The position numbers and the translations under genes are program-made. This document shows, one piece after another, positions 1-8,425 of a DNA stretch of 50,221 bases. The DNA lies in NCBI GenBank assembly GCA_020832345.1, contig JAFIEY010000206.1, forward strand, positions 1 to 50,221. Reading direction: 5' to 3'. The DNA is from Cryomorphaceae bacterium. GTDB lineage: Bacteria > Bacteroidota > Bacteroidia > Flavobacteriales > Schleiferiaceae. The notes under the pieces are model-generated. The model saw nothing but the letters and a program-made list of their open reading frames with translations. It made no database searches and had not been told where the DNA came from. Each line of letters opens with the position of its first letter. The stretch's first letter is position 1.

Positions 1-2
1 CC

Positions 3-563
3 ATAGATGATGGTTTGATTATTTACGGTTCATTTCTAAACCACGCCCCTAGCAGGCTTTCAAATTTTGACACCCATCATTACATTCCCTTTATTGCAAA
101 AATTAATATGAATAGGGAAATTGAGTGGTGGCAACACCTAAAAGCTTGGGATGAACCGGAGGAACGAATTGAGTTTTTTGAAATTGTAAAAATCAAAGAT
201 GGGTTTTTAGGCTCCGGATATGCATGGAGAAGTAATAGTGTGGAAATGTGGATGATTCGATTAGACAGCAACGGATGTCTTACGGATGAGTTTTGTGAGT
301 TGCCACCACCGCCACCGGACAAAGCGGAATTTCTCATCTATCCAAATCCATCGGAATGGGGTGATTTTTTTCTGCGTGTACCGGAAAACACAAAGGGTGA
401 GGTGCAAATCATCGCTTTAGATGGCCGTATCGTTGATACTTTTTCCCTCGATGGAACGTCCACCATTTACGAACGTCACTTAGAACATCTATCGCGTGCG
501 GGGTATCTGGTTCGGGTAATCAATGGACGGGAAAATGTGTGGGTGGGAAAATGGTTTCGATGA
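3..563 (+). CDS. C-terminal part of a T9SS-exported protein (type A sorting domain), 5' end outside window
   Basis: The reading frame is open from the left edge, so the true start lies outside the window; the TTG at 15 is not a convincing start. About 185 residues are visible. The last 75 or so (from FLIYPNPSEWGDFFLRV) have the shape of a T9SS type A C-terminal sorting domain: a YPNP motif, beta strands with an 'ALDGRIV' turn, and an ending in GKWFR. In such proteins this domain directs export across the outer membrane and is then removed. The visible upstream portion is rich in Trp and aromatic residues and resembles the end of a beta-propeller or repeat protein, but its function cannot be told. 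A hairpin follows the stop within 10 bases. Confidence 0.75.
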   Translation: MDDGLIIYGSFLNHAPSRLSNFDTHHYIPFIAKINMNREIEWWQHLKAWDEPEERIEFFEIVKIKDGFLGSGYAWRSNSVEMWMIRLDSNGCLTDEFCELPPPPPDKAEFLIYPNPSEWGDFFLRVPENTKGEVQIIALDGRIVDTFSLDGTSTIYERHLEHLSRAGYLVRVINGRENVWVGKWFR

Positions 564-569
564 AACGAA

Positions 570-605
570 AAATCCCCGAACAAAAATTGAACGGGGATTT
601 GAAAT
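570..605. terminator. Hairpin between convergent genes, best as minus-strand terminator
   Basis: AAATCCCCG (570-578) pairs perfectly with CGGGGATTT (592-600) around a 13-base loop. Read on the minus strand the stem is followed by a short T run, so it fits a terminator for the gene at 625-1071; it also lies 7 bases past the stop of the plus-strand gene and could serve both. Confidence 0.7.
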
Positions 606-624
606 AATGTTGTTAAAGAAGCAA

Positions 625-1071
625 CTATCTTATTAAATTGACTGTGCCTTGCCTATTAAAAATTTGATTTTCCCGACCGGATTGCGGCGCGTAGGTGGCA
701 ACAATTTGGTATGCATAAACGCCTTGGGACAATTCTGAACCGTCAAAGGTTCCATCCCACCAAAAGTCCGGATGATGATTTTTTGCTTCAAAAACCTTTC
801 TGCCCCATCGATCAAAAATAACCATGGTAAATTCGACCATTTCACAAGCATCGTGAATTTTTACCCCAAACTTATCGTTGATATTATCGCCATTAGGCGT
901 AAACGCATTGGGAATATAGGGGATGCACTCGTCAATATCATATTCAGGCAGAGGGTTTCCGCTGCTGATTTGAGCCTGCATAGCAGATGTGCTTAAAAAA
1001 AACACACCGAAAAGTGCCATCATAAAAATATATGTACGTGCCATATCTAGTTTAACGTTGAATTTACGCAA
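625..1071 (-). CDS. Minimal T9SS type B (gliding-motility-type CHU_C) sorting-domain protein
   Basis: 148 residues. An N-terminal signal peptide (hydrophobic stretch about residues 12-32, ending near AMQAQ) is followed almost at once by a complete CHU_C / T9SS type B sorting domain: FTPNGDNINDKFGV (about 57-70), IFDRWGRKVFEAK (about 85-97), WWDGTFDG and SQGVYAYQIVATY. This domain normally sits at the end of very large adhesins; here there is almost no cargo ahead of it. An alternative start is the internal Met at residue 10, which still leaves a signal peptide. A consensus promoter lies 32 bases upstream of the chosen start. The role is unknown: it could be a tiny surface protein or a relic of a larger adhesin. 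Confidence 0.8.
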   Translation of the reverse strand: MRKFNVKLDMARTYIFMMALFGVFFLSTSAMQAQISSGNPLPEYDIDECIPYIPNAFTPNGDNINDKFGVKIHDACEMVEFTMVIFDRWGRKVFEAKNHHPDFWWDGTFDGSELSQGVYAYQIVATYAPQSGRENQIFNRQGTVNLIR

Positions 1072-1102
1072 TCTCCTTCACAAAGGGAATTGAAATTACG
1101 AG

Positions 1103-1132
1103 CAAATATAGGAATTTGTTTTATTACCACAA
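1103..1132 (-). promoter_or_regulatory. Bacteroidetes-type promoter of the CHU_C protein
   Basis: On the minus strand TTG (1132-1130), a 19-base spacer and TATATTTG (1110-1103) match the Bacteroidetes housekeeping consensus exactly. Transcription should begin near 1096, giving a leader of about 25 bases before the ATG at 1071. Confidence 0.7.
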
Positions 1133-1225
1133 CATTTTTTTATGTAAAGTGCCAAAAAATATTATTTAAAGGCGTTTTTACCTATGTTGCGATTACATGA
1201 GGTGCATCGTTTTTATAGCAAAAAC

Positions 1226-3082
1226 CTATTCCACCTCCACCAAATCATCTTTTTCTACCCGCAAATTGTCGATGATAAATTCTTGTCGCTGAGGTGTATT
1301 TTTCCCCATGTAAAAAGACAGCATTTTATCAACCGGGCTATCGCGATCTATCATCACCGGATCCAACCGAATATCTTTTGCAATAAAATGCTTAAATTCA
1401 TCCGGTGAAATTTCTCCCAATCCTTTAAATCGGGTTATTTCCGGTTTCACCCCGAGTTTCCGCATGGCCGCCCTTCGCTCTTCTTCGCTGTAGCAGTAAA
1501 TGGTTTCTTTTTTATTCCTTACCCGAAATAGAGGCGTTTGCAGAATATATAAATGTCCCTCGCGAACCAATTCCGGAAAGAATTGCAAAAAGAAAGTGAT
1601 CAACAACAAGCGGATATGCATACCGTCCACATCAGCATCTGTGGCTATCACCACTTGGTTATATCGAAGGTTTTCCAATCCATCCTCTATATCCAAGGCT
1701 GCTTGCAAAAGGTTGAACTCCTCGTTTTCATACACAACCTTTTTCGTGAGATTATAACAGTTTAAAGGTTTTCCTTTTAAACTAAAAACTGCCTGGGTAT
1801 TTACATCCCTTGCTTTGGTGATGGATCCACTCGCCGAATCTCCCTCTGTGATAAACAAGGTAGTTTCTTGTCTGCGTTCATTTTTTAAATCCGTATAATG
1901 CACGCGACAATCGCGGAGTTTTTTATTGTGCAAACTTACTTTTTTGGCACGCTCTCTTGCGAGCTTTCGAATGCCCGCCAAGTCTTTGCGCTCCCGTTCC
2001 GCCCGTTGAATTTTCTTCAGAATAATTTCTGCTACAGCGGGGTTTTTGTGAAGGTAATTATCGAGTTGGGTTTTAACAAAATCTATCACAAAGGTTCTTA
2101 CCGTGGGCAAATCGGGTCCCATATCCGCAGAACCCAATTTGGTTTTGGTCTGAGATTCAAAAACCGGCTCAATCACTTTAATGCTCAATGCACCGATTAC
2201 GGATTGCCGCACATCGGTATGGTCGAACTGCTTGTTGTAGAATTCGCGCATGGTTTTCACCAACGCCTCACGAAAAGCTGCCAAATGCGTACCACCTTGG
2301 GTTGTGTGTTGTCCGTTTACAAAGCTGTAATAGGTTTCAGACTGTGATTTTTCGCTGTGGGAAATGGCAACTTCAATATCCTCCCCCCTTAGGTGAATAA
2401 CCGGATGAAGCACCTCAGTATCAATATTTTCCTCCAATAGATCCCGAAGTCCATTTTCCGAATAAAACTTTTCCCCATTAAAAATAATGGTCAGTCCGGG
2501 ATTTAAATACGTGTAATTCCGAATCAGTCGTTCGATATATTCATTGACAAATCGGAATTTTTTAAAGATTGATTTATCGGGACGAAATTGAACCAATGTG
2601 CCTTTTCGCGAAGCACTTTCAGCTACGGGTTGATCTTCAACCAGCACACCTTTTTCAAAAACAGCAACTTTGGCCTGTCCGTCGCGAACACTTTGAATTC
2701 GGAAAAATTCTGAAAGTGCGTTCACCGCCTTGGTTCCCACTCCATTTAAACCTACGGACTTTTTAAAGGCATTTGAATCGTATTTTGCCCCGGTATTGAT
2801 TTTACTCACACAGTCGATGACTTTCCCCAATGGTATTCCTCGACCAAAATCCCTTATACTCACCTCCTCTTCGGTAACCTTCACCTCAATGGTTTTTCCG
2901 GTTCCCATAACAAACTCATCGATGCTGTTGTCGATCACCTCTTTGATGAGGATATACACGCCGTCGTCGGGTGAACTCCCATCGCCGAGTTTCCCGATAT
3001 ACATACCGGGTCGCAAGCGAATATGTTCTTTCCAGTCGAGCGACCGGATGTTATCTTCTGTGTATTTGGTATTCTCCGCCAT
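1226..3082 (-). CDS. parE: DNA topoisomerase IV subunit B
   Basis: 618 residues. Subunit B of a type IIA topoisomerase: it binds and hydrolyses ATP and, with the A subunit, passes one DNA duplex through another to separate daughter chromosomes. Visible landmarks: RPGMYIG (24-30), the GHKL ATPase motifs EVIDNSIDE (48-56, catalytic Glu), DFGRGIP (78-84) and [13 protein letters not shown] (from 111), then the TOPRIM motifs EGDSASGS (about 413) and [10 protein letters not shown] (about 482). Length and the opening [20 protein letters not shown] fit ParE rather than GyrB. The A subunit gene, often next door in related genomes, is not in the following sequence; instead 154 bases separate parE from the CHU_C gene. 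Confidence 0.93.
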   Translation of the reverse strand: MAENTKYTEDNIRSLDWKEHIRLRPGMYIGKLGDGSSPDDGVYILIKEVIDNSIDEFVMGTGKTIEVKVTEEEVSIRDFGRGIPLGKVIDCVSKINTGAKYDSNAFKKSVGLNGVGTKAVNALSEFFRIQSVRDGQAKVAVFEKGVLVEDQPVAESASRKGTLVQFRPDKSIFKKFRFVNEYIERLIRNYTYLNPGLTIIFNGEKFYSENGLRDLLEENIDTEVLHPVIHLRGEDIEVAISHSEKSQSETYYSFVNGQHTTQGGTHLAAFREALVKTMREFYNKQFDHTDVRQSVIGALSIKVIEPVFESQTKTKLGSADMGPDLPTVRTFVIDFVKTQLDNYLHKNPAVAEIILKKIQRAERERKDLAGIRKLARERAKKVSLHNKKLRDCRVHYTDLKNERRQETTLFITEGDSASGSITKARDVNTQAVFSLKGKPLNCYNLTKKVVYENEEFNLLQAALDIEDGLENLRYNQVVIATDADVDGMHIRLLLITFFLQFFPELVREGHLYILQTPLFRVRNKKETIYCYSEEERRAAMRKLGVKPEITRFKGLGEISPDEFKHFIAKDIRLDPVMIDRDSPVDKMLSFYMGKNTPQRQEFIIDNLRVEKDDLVEVE

Positions 3083-3267
3083 TTTTACTTTCTACAATTT
3101 GATGCAGCAATTTACAAATACAAGTACCATTCATGTTGGTTGGTGATAATAACTTTTTCACAGGAAATGAACAATGTATTCGAGTTAAAAAGCCCTTCCA
3201 TATTAATGTTTTGTGAACTTACTTTGCAGCCTCGTTGTTTGATATCCAAAATTTAGAAACATTCGAT

Positions 3268-4410
3268 ATGAAATTTGAACTTACCGAAGAGCATTTGATG
3301 ATTCAAAAGGCAGCGCGTGATTTTGCCCAAAACGAATTATTACCCGGTGTTATTGAGCGGGATACCCACGAAAAATTCCCCACTGATCAAATAAAAATGA
3401 TGGGCGAACTCGGCTTTATGGGCATGATGGTAGATCCCAAATACGGCGGAAGCGGAATGGACACCATATCATACGTTTTGGCCATGGAAGAAATCTCTAA
3501 GATTGATGCCTCGGCCTCGGTCGCCATGTCAGTAAATAATTCACTTGTTTGCTGGGGATTGGAAAAATACGGTACCGAAGAACAAAAAGAAAAGTTTTTA
3601 AAGCCTTTGGCGAGCGGACAATTATTGGGCGCATTTTGCTTATCTGAACCCGAAGCCGGTTCGGATGCGACTTCGCAAAAAACCACCGCGATTGACAAAG
3701 GTGACCACTACCTATTAAATGGAACCAAAAACTGGATCACCAACGGAAATACCGCCAGTATATATTTGGTTATGGCACAAACCGACGTTGAAAAAGGTCA
3801 CCGCGGTATCAACTGTTTAATTGTTGAGCGCGATATGGCTGGTTTTACGGTGGGTAAAAAAGAAGAGAAAATGGGAATTCGCGGTTCGGATACCCACTCT
3901 CTGATGTTTTCAGATGTCAAAGTTCCCAAAGAAAACCGTCTTGGTGAGGATGGATTCGGGTTTAAATTTGCCATGAAAGTATTATCGGGCGGACGTATTG
4001 GTATTGCTGCCCAGGCATTGGGTATTGCAGCCGGCGCTTATGAACTCGCTTTAAAGTATTCCAAGGAGCGTAAAGCTTTTGGGAAAGTAATCAGCAACCA
4101 CCAGGCGATCGCCTTTAAGTTGGCCGATATGGTTACCGAAATTGATGCCGCTCGTTTATTGGTTCACCGTGCAGCTTGGTTGAAAGACCAAGGACTTCCC
4201 TTTGATAAAGAAAGTGCAATGGCTAAACTATTTGCATCAGAAGTGGCCATGAAACATACCGTAGAAGCAGTACAAGTTCATGGCGGTTACGGTTATGTCA
4301 AGGAGTACCACGTAGAGCGTTTGATGCGTGATGCAAAAATCACCCAAATCTATGAGGGTACCTCAGAAATTCAGCGTTTGGTGATCTCTCGAGAAGTATT
4401 AAAAGATTAA
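3268..4410 (+). CDS. Acyl-CoA dehydrogenase (short/branched-chain type)
   Basis: 380 residues from ATG 3268, chosen because MKFELTEEHLMIQ is the usual family beginning; an in-frame codon at 3235 would add 11 unconserved residues. FAD-dependent alpha,beta-dehydrogenation of acyl-CoA in fatty-acid or branched-chain amino-acid degradation, passing electrons to ETF. Motifs: FCLSEPEAGSD and WITNG (flavin/substrate binding), the C-terminal four-helix domain, and QIYEGTSEIQRLVI with the probable catalytic base Glu363 in the position used by short- and branched-chain enzymes. Closest guess is butyryl-CoA dehydrogenase, but the substrate cannot be fixed from sequence. The gene stands alone, with a strong terminator 22 bases past the stop. 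Confidence 0.92.
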   Translation: MKFELTEEHLMIQKAARDFAQNELLPGVIERDTHEKFPTDQIKMMGELGFMGMMVDPKYGGSGMDTISYVLAMEEISKIDASASVAMSVNNSLVCWGLEKYGTEEQKEKFLKPLASGQLLGAFCLSEPEAGSDATSQKTTAIDKGDHYLLNGTKNWITNGNTASIYLVMAQTDVEKGHRGINCLIVERDMAGFTVGKKEEKMGIRGSDTHSLMFSDVKVPKENRLGEDGFGFKFAMKVLSGGRIGIAAQALGIAAGAYELALKYSKERKAFGKVISNHQAIAFKLADMVTEIDAARLLVHRAAWLKDQGLPFDKESAMAKLFASEVAMKHTVEAVQVHGGYGYVKEYHVERLMRDAKITQIYEGTSEIQRLVISREVLKD

Positions 4411-4431
4411 ATTTCATGTTTTTTACATACT

Positions 4432-4463
4432 AAACCACTTCCCAAAAAGAAGTGGTTTTTTTA
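4432..4463 (+). terminator. Rho-independent terminator after acyl-CoA dehydrogenase
   Basis: AAACCACTTC (4432-4441) pairs perfectly with GAAGTGGTTT (4449-4458) around a 7-base loop and runs into a T tract (to 4461). It separates the acyl-CoA dehydrogenase from the peptidase gene that follows on the same strand. Confidence 0.9.
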
Positions 4464-4485
4464 TTCACATCAAAACATAATTCCA

Positions 4486-6504
4486 ATGAACGTCCTTCTA
4501 AAACCTTTTGAAACGCCATTTTCATCCACACCTTTTGACCGTATAAAAACCGACGACTACCTGCCGTCCATTCAACATTGGATTGAGGTGAGCAAAAGTC
4601 GCATTGCTTCCATTCGCGATGCCAGCACCCCACCAACATTTTCCAACACTGTTGAGGCTTTGGAATTTTCACAGGAAGAACTCAACAGGGTAAGTTCGGC
4701 TTTTTTTAATCTCAACTCAGCCGAAACAAGCGACGAAATGCAAGCCAAAGCACAGGAAATTGCACCTCTGTTAAGCGCTTTTGGCAACGATATCATCCTC
4801 GATGAAAAACTTTTTGAAAGAATTAAGTCCATCCCCGAGGACAGCATACCACAAATCGCAGAAGCAAAAATGTTGTACCAAAAAACCCTGCGGGCTTTTG
4901 AACGAAATGGTGCCAACTTATCAGACGAAGACAAAGAAAAACTCCGCAACATTGACACTGAACTCAGTGCATTAAGTCTAACCTTTGCGGAAAATGTACT
5001 TCGGGACACCAACAGTTTTAAGTTTTTTATCGAAGACCAAAGCGATTTGGCCGGTCTTCCCGAATTTGCCGTACAGCGAGCTGCGGACGCGGCTGAAGTT
5101 GAAGGACAACAAGGAAAATGGCTTTTTTCCTTAAAACCCGACAGCTATTTGGATTTTATGAAATATAGTAGTCGAAGGGGTTTGCGCGAGAAGATGTACC
5201 GTGCCTTTGCAAAACGGGGCATGGCATCGGAGGAGAAATCCAATTTGCCCGTAATTCAAAAGATTGTGGACCTCCGTCGAAAGCGTGCTAAATTATTGGG
5301 ATATAACTCGCATGCGCATTTCACGCTGGAAGAACGAATGGCCGGAAATGAAAAAACCGTTTGGTCATTTTTGCAATCACTGGAAGAAAAAGCCTTGCCT
5401 TATGCAAAAAAAGATATTGAAAGACTCCGTGCCTTTGCGGAAAACATGGATGGTATCTCCAAACTGGAAAAATGGGATGTGAGTTACTATATGGAAAAAC
5501 TCAAAAAACGCGAACTCAACATCGATGATGAAGCTCTGAAACCATATCTTCCTCTGCCATCAGTCACGAAGGGGATTTTTTCTATTTGCAAAAAGCTCTA
5601 CGGTATTTCATTTAAAAGAAGAACTGATGTGCCGGTCTATCACCAAGAAGTAGAGACCTATGAAGTACTCGACGAAAACGGCAACTTTCTCGCCTTATTT
5701 TACATGGATTTTTATCCCCGTTCCGGGAAACGCGCAGGGGCTTGGATGACATCATATCGCGGACAAAGCAAAAAAGACGGGGAAGACCGCCGGCCACATA
5801 TAAGTATTGTATGCAATTTTAATCGACCCGGAAAAAAGCATCCGGCGCTACTTACATTTCAAGAGCTCACCACCTATTTCCACGAGTTTGGCCACGCCCT
5901 TCACGGCATGTTGGCCCGGGGCACTTATGGCAGTTTAAGCGGCACCAACGTATATTGGGACTTTGTGGAACTCCCCTCCCAAATATTTGAAAACTGGTGT
6001 TACGAAAAAGAATCTCTCGATCTCTTTGCTCGTCATATTGAAACGGGAGAACCCATTCCTGAGGAAATATTTGAAAACATTAAAAAACAACGCATTTTCT
6101 TTGAGGGATATGCAACGATACGGCAACTCACATTTGCAAAACTCGACATGTCATGGCATAGTTTAAGCCCTGAGACCTCCATTCCAGATATATTTGAAAT
6201 GGAAAAGTCCATTACCCGCACCCTGGATTTTTTGCCGGAGGTTGAAGATTCGAGTATTAGCGCGGCTTTTAGTCATATTTTTCAAGGGGGATATGCTGCT
6301 GGGTATTACAGTTATAAATGGAGTGAAATGTTAGAATCTCAAGCATTTAAAGTTTTTGAGAGAGAAGGAATATTTAGTGCCAAAACCGCTGCGGAATTTC
6401 GAAAGTTACTGGAAACCGGAGGTGCTGAGGATCCTGCAAAACTATTTGAAACCTTTGTTGGAGATTCACCCAAACCCGATGCCCTTTTGGATCGCATTGG
6501 TTGA
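4486..6504 (+). CDS. M3 family zinc oligopeptidase (oligopeptidase A / peptidyl-dipeptidase type)
   Basis: 672 residues, the normal size for bacterial M3A peptidases, with no signal peptide, so probably cytosolic. It should cleave short peptides, including cleaved signal peptides and degradation products. The zinc site is complete: HEFGH at 466-470 (His466, Glu467, His470) with the third ligand Glu495 in VELPSQIFENW, the same 29-residue spacing as in thimet-type enzymes. The C-terminal FQGGYAAGYYSYKWSE (about 604-619) carries the conserved substrate-binding Tyr/Gly loop. Whether it is an endopeptidase (PrlC-like) or dipeptidyl carboxypeptidase (Dcp-like) cannot be decided, so no symbol is given. 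The gene has its own transcription unit and ends close to a repeat element. Confidence 0.92.
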   Translation: MNVLLKPFETPFSSTPFDRIKTDDYLPSIQHWIEVSKSRIASIRDASTPPTFSNTVEALEFSQEELNRVSSAFFNLNSAETSDEMQAKAQEIAPLLSAFGNDIILDEKLFERIKSIPEDSIPQIAEAKMLYQKTLRAFERNGANLSDEDKEKLRNIDTELSALSLTFAENVLRDTNSFKFFIEDQSDLAGLPEFAVQRAADAAEVEGQQGKWLFSLKPDSYLDFMKYSSRRGLREKMYRAFAKRGMASEEKSNLPVIQKIVDLRRKRAKLLGYNSHAHFTLEERMAGNEKTVWSFLQSLEEKALPYAKKDIERLRAFAENMDGISKLEKWDVSYYMEKLKKRELNIDDEALKPYLPLPSVTKGIFSICKKLYGISFKRRTDVPVYHQEVETYEVLDENGNFLALFYMDFYPRSGKRAGAWMTSYRGQSKKDGEDRRPHISIVCNFNRPGKKHPALLTFQELTTYFHEFGHALHGMLARGTYGSLSGTNVYWDFVELPSQIFENWCYEKESLDLFARHIETGEPIPEEIFENIKKQRIFFEGYATIRQLTFAKLDMSWHSLSPETSIPDIFEMEKSITRTLDFLPEVEDSSISAAFSHIFQGGYAAGYYSYKWSEMLESQAFKVFEREGIFSAKTAAEFRKLLETGGAEDPAKLFETFVGDSPKPDALLDRIG

Positions 6505-6515
6505 TTTCTAGTTTT

Positions 6516-6640
6516 GAGTCTGCTCCAAAAAGTCCCCTTGTGCCAAAATCTTCCTTGTCTATAGACTTTTGAATCCTCACTTGCTCCGGATCAAAAATCC
6601 CCTCGATTTTGATTGAAATCATCCTTTTTAGAGTGGACTC
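6516..6640 (-). repeat. Dispersed repeat with terminal inverted repeats, copy A
   Basis: 125 bp bounded by GAGTCTGCTCC on the left and GAGTGGACTC on the right, imperfect inverted repeats of each other (16 positions, three transitions). Read on the minus strand it matches copy B (18751-18887) almost base for base, apart from about 12 extra bases in B. It fills the gap between the convergent peptidase and glucosaminidase genes. A short open frame running through copy A is closed by stops in copy B, so it is not coding. A MITE-like or REP-like element is the likeliest class. Confidence 0.8.
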
Positions 6641-6645
6641 ATTTA

Positions 6646-7524
6646 TTATTTCTTCGATTTTCTAATCCGCCAACGCAAGTGAATTTTATCGCCCCCCTCC
6701 GGCTGCTCTCCTACAAGCATCCGGTTTCGGTAATACAGCTTACGTAATTTAATGCCGTGAAGTTGAGAAATATCGTGCATGCCCTCACCGGGATTGACAA
6801 TATGGTATTTGGTCTTTCCTCTATTTCGCTTTTGTTGTAAAAAAATCACATCACCGGGCGCAACTATTTCTTCATACGTGAAATCGTTGTATTTTATAAT
6901 TCTACGAATGGAAACCCTTGTTCGATCACTTACCTCCTCCAAAGTCTCACCTTCTTGCACCAAGGTATAGCGCAGTCCACTGGCATGTTTAAATTCTAAA
7001 TCTTCCGGTCGGGAAATGTCCATTGCATCATATACATACAACTGATAATCTTCAATAATCCTAATAAGCACATCGGCGTATGTTGGACTGGTTGCATACC
7101 CGGCCTTTTTTAACCCTTTCGCCCATCCCTTATAATCAGTAATCTCCAGATCAAATAGCGCTTTATATCTACCACGCTCCACCAAAAACAAGGAGTGATC
7201 TCTAAAGCTCTCCTCAGGAGTTTTATACTTTCTAAAACACTCATTTTTCTCGTCATCATCGTGGAAAATCTTCTTTCCTTCCCAATCGAGATGACACTTA
7301 ATGCCAAAGTGATTATTGGCTTCTTTTGCCAATCGGCTTGTGCCATTTCCCGATTCTAAAATTCCCTGAGCCAATGTTATACTGGCCGGAATTTTATACT
7401 TTATCATTTCCTGAATGGCAATATCTTTATACTTCCGAATATATTCCAAACGATCTTCATTCTGACCGAAAGCACTTTGCGTAAATATCAAGAAACCGAT
7501 AAGACTAAATAGTGTTGATTTCAT
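6646..7524 (-). CDS. Secreted N-acetylglucosaminidase with two LysM domains
   Basis: 292 residues from ATG 7524 (an earlier codon at 7542 adds six residues before the signal peptide). The signal peptide is KSTLFSLIGFLIFTQSAFGQ. A FlgJ/LytD-like glucosaminidase domain covers about 25-165, with the probable catalytic Glu57 in GILESGNGTSRLA and the family signature NNHFGIKC. Two LysM modules for peptidoglycan binding follow (about 185-230 and 238-282). It should trim glycan strands in the periplasm. It is the last gene of a murF / PLP-enzyme / glucosaminidase run and overlaps the preceding gene by 20 bases, so the three are very likely cotranscribed, a context consistent with cell-wall turnover. 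Confidence 0.88.
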   Translation of the reverse strand: MKSTLFSLIGFLIFTQSAFGQNEDRLEYIRKYKDIAIQEMIKYKIPASITLAQGILESGNGTSRLAKEANNHFGIKCHLDWEGKKIFHDDDEKNECFRKYKTPEESFRDHSLFLVERGRYKALFDLEITDYKGWAKGLKKAGYATSPTYADVLIRIIEDYQLYVYDAMDISRPEDLEFKHASGLRYTLVQEGETLEEVSDRTRVSIRRIIKYNDFTYEEIVAPGDVIFLQQKRNRGKTKYHIVNPGEGMHDISQLHGIKLRKLYYRNRMLVGEQPEGGDKIHLRWRIRKSKK

Positions 7525-8422
7525 TGGGTAAAGACATTCCAAAATTTTTGTTCCAAAGATTCTCCCGACCGAGCCAGCCGGGAAGCCCTCCTGTATGGAT
7601 GACCAATATTTTTTTATTGGGCAAATATCCGGCCTTTATTTGCTTTTCCAAAAAATAAAACACCTTCCAAGTGTAAACCGGATCCAGTAGCAATTGGGTT
7701 TCCAGAAAAAATCCTTTTATCCATTCCATGTTTTGCGCGGATAATTTCCCAAAGGCAGGCAGTGCTTCGTCAACATGTACTTTTGGGCGACTTGCAGTAA
7801 TTTTTTTCAGCATTTTCTCCCAATCGTCGTGTGGAATTTTTAAGGCTGAAACACCTTCAACTGATACCACATCCCCCCAGGCTTCTGAAAACCCGGCCAA
7901 TGTAGTTCCCGTACCACAACCCAGCAAAACCAGGTCAAAACCTTCGGGAATAGACGCTGACGACAAACTTTCCACCACTTGTTCAACTCCATCTCGACCA
8001 CCTCCACCCTCACCTATCCATTGACCGAGAATATTTTCGGGTATGTATTCCGGTTGGTGAAATTCAGTGAAATCTCTTCGGGAAACCGGAACACAATCAA
8101 TACCTGCCGATTTAAAAAAATTGACAAAGCGTGAGGGCGTATCCATTCCCCGGATAAAAAATCGTGTTGGGATTTGAAAACATCGGCTAATTTCAGCCAT
8201 GGCGAGCAAATGGTTACTCCACATACCTCCGGCAGAAGACCATCCAGTATTTTTTAAATTTTCAAGATTGTGCAAGTGACGAAAGAGTTTCCGCCATTTA
8301 TTTCCACTGACAAACGGGTGTACAGTATCGTCGCGAAAAACCCATACCTCAACTTGTGCTTTTTCAGCAACATGCCAGTGGAGTTTTTCCAATGGGATTT
8401 TTACCGGAACGACGAAGTTCAT
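7505..8422 (-). CDS. PLP-dependent ACC deaminase / D-cysteine desulfhydrase family protein
   Basis: 305 residues, fold type II PLP enzyme. The Schiff-base lysine is probably Lys42 in SGNKWRKL; a glycine-rich phosphate-binding loop LLGCGTGTTLAG lies near 166-177, and IHTGGLPGWLG near the C-terminus closes the active site. Family members are called 1-aminocyclopropane-1-carboxylate deaminase or D-cysteine desulfhydrase; which D- or cyclic amino acid this one uses is not evident, and many Bacteroidetes homologues are untested. Only 3 bases separate it from murF upstream, and it overlaps the glucosaminidase gene downstream. The location beside murF hints at D-amino-acid metabolism, but that is inference. 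Confidence 0.85.
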   Translation of the reverse strand: MNFVVPVKIPLEKLHWHVAEKAQVEVWVFRDDTVHPFVSGNKWRKLFRHLHNLENLKNTGWSSAGGMWSNHLLAMAEISRCFQIPTRFFIRGMDTPSRFVNFFKSAGIDCVPVSRRDFTEFHQPEYIPENILGQWIGEGGGGRDGVEQVVESLSSASIPEGFDLVLLGCGTGTTLAGFSEAWGDVVSVEGVSALKIPHDDWEKMLKKITASRPKVHVDEALPAFGKLSAQNMEWIKGFFLETQLLLDPVYTWKVFYFLEKQIKAGYLPNKKILVIHTGGLPGWLGRENLWNKNFGMSLPNEINTI

Positions 8423-8425
8423 GAA

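Noticed and set aside
6374-6622. 82-codon minus-strand frame across the end of the M3 peptidase gene and repeat copy A
   Set aside because: Half of it lies inside the peptidase gene, and in copy B the same part of the repeat is closed by stops.
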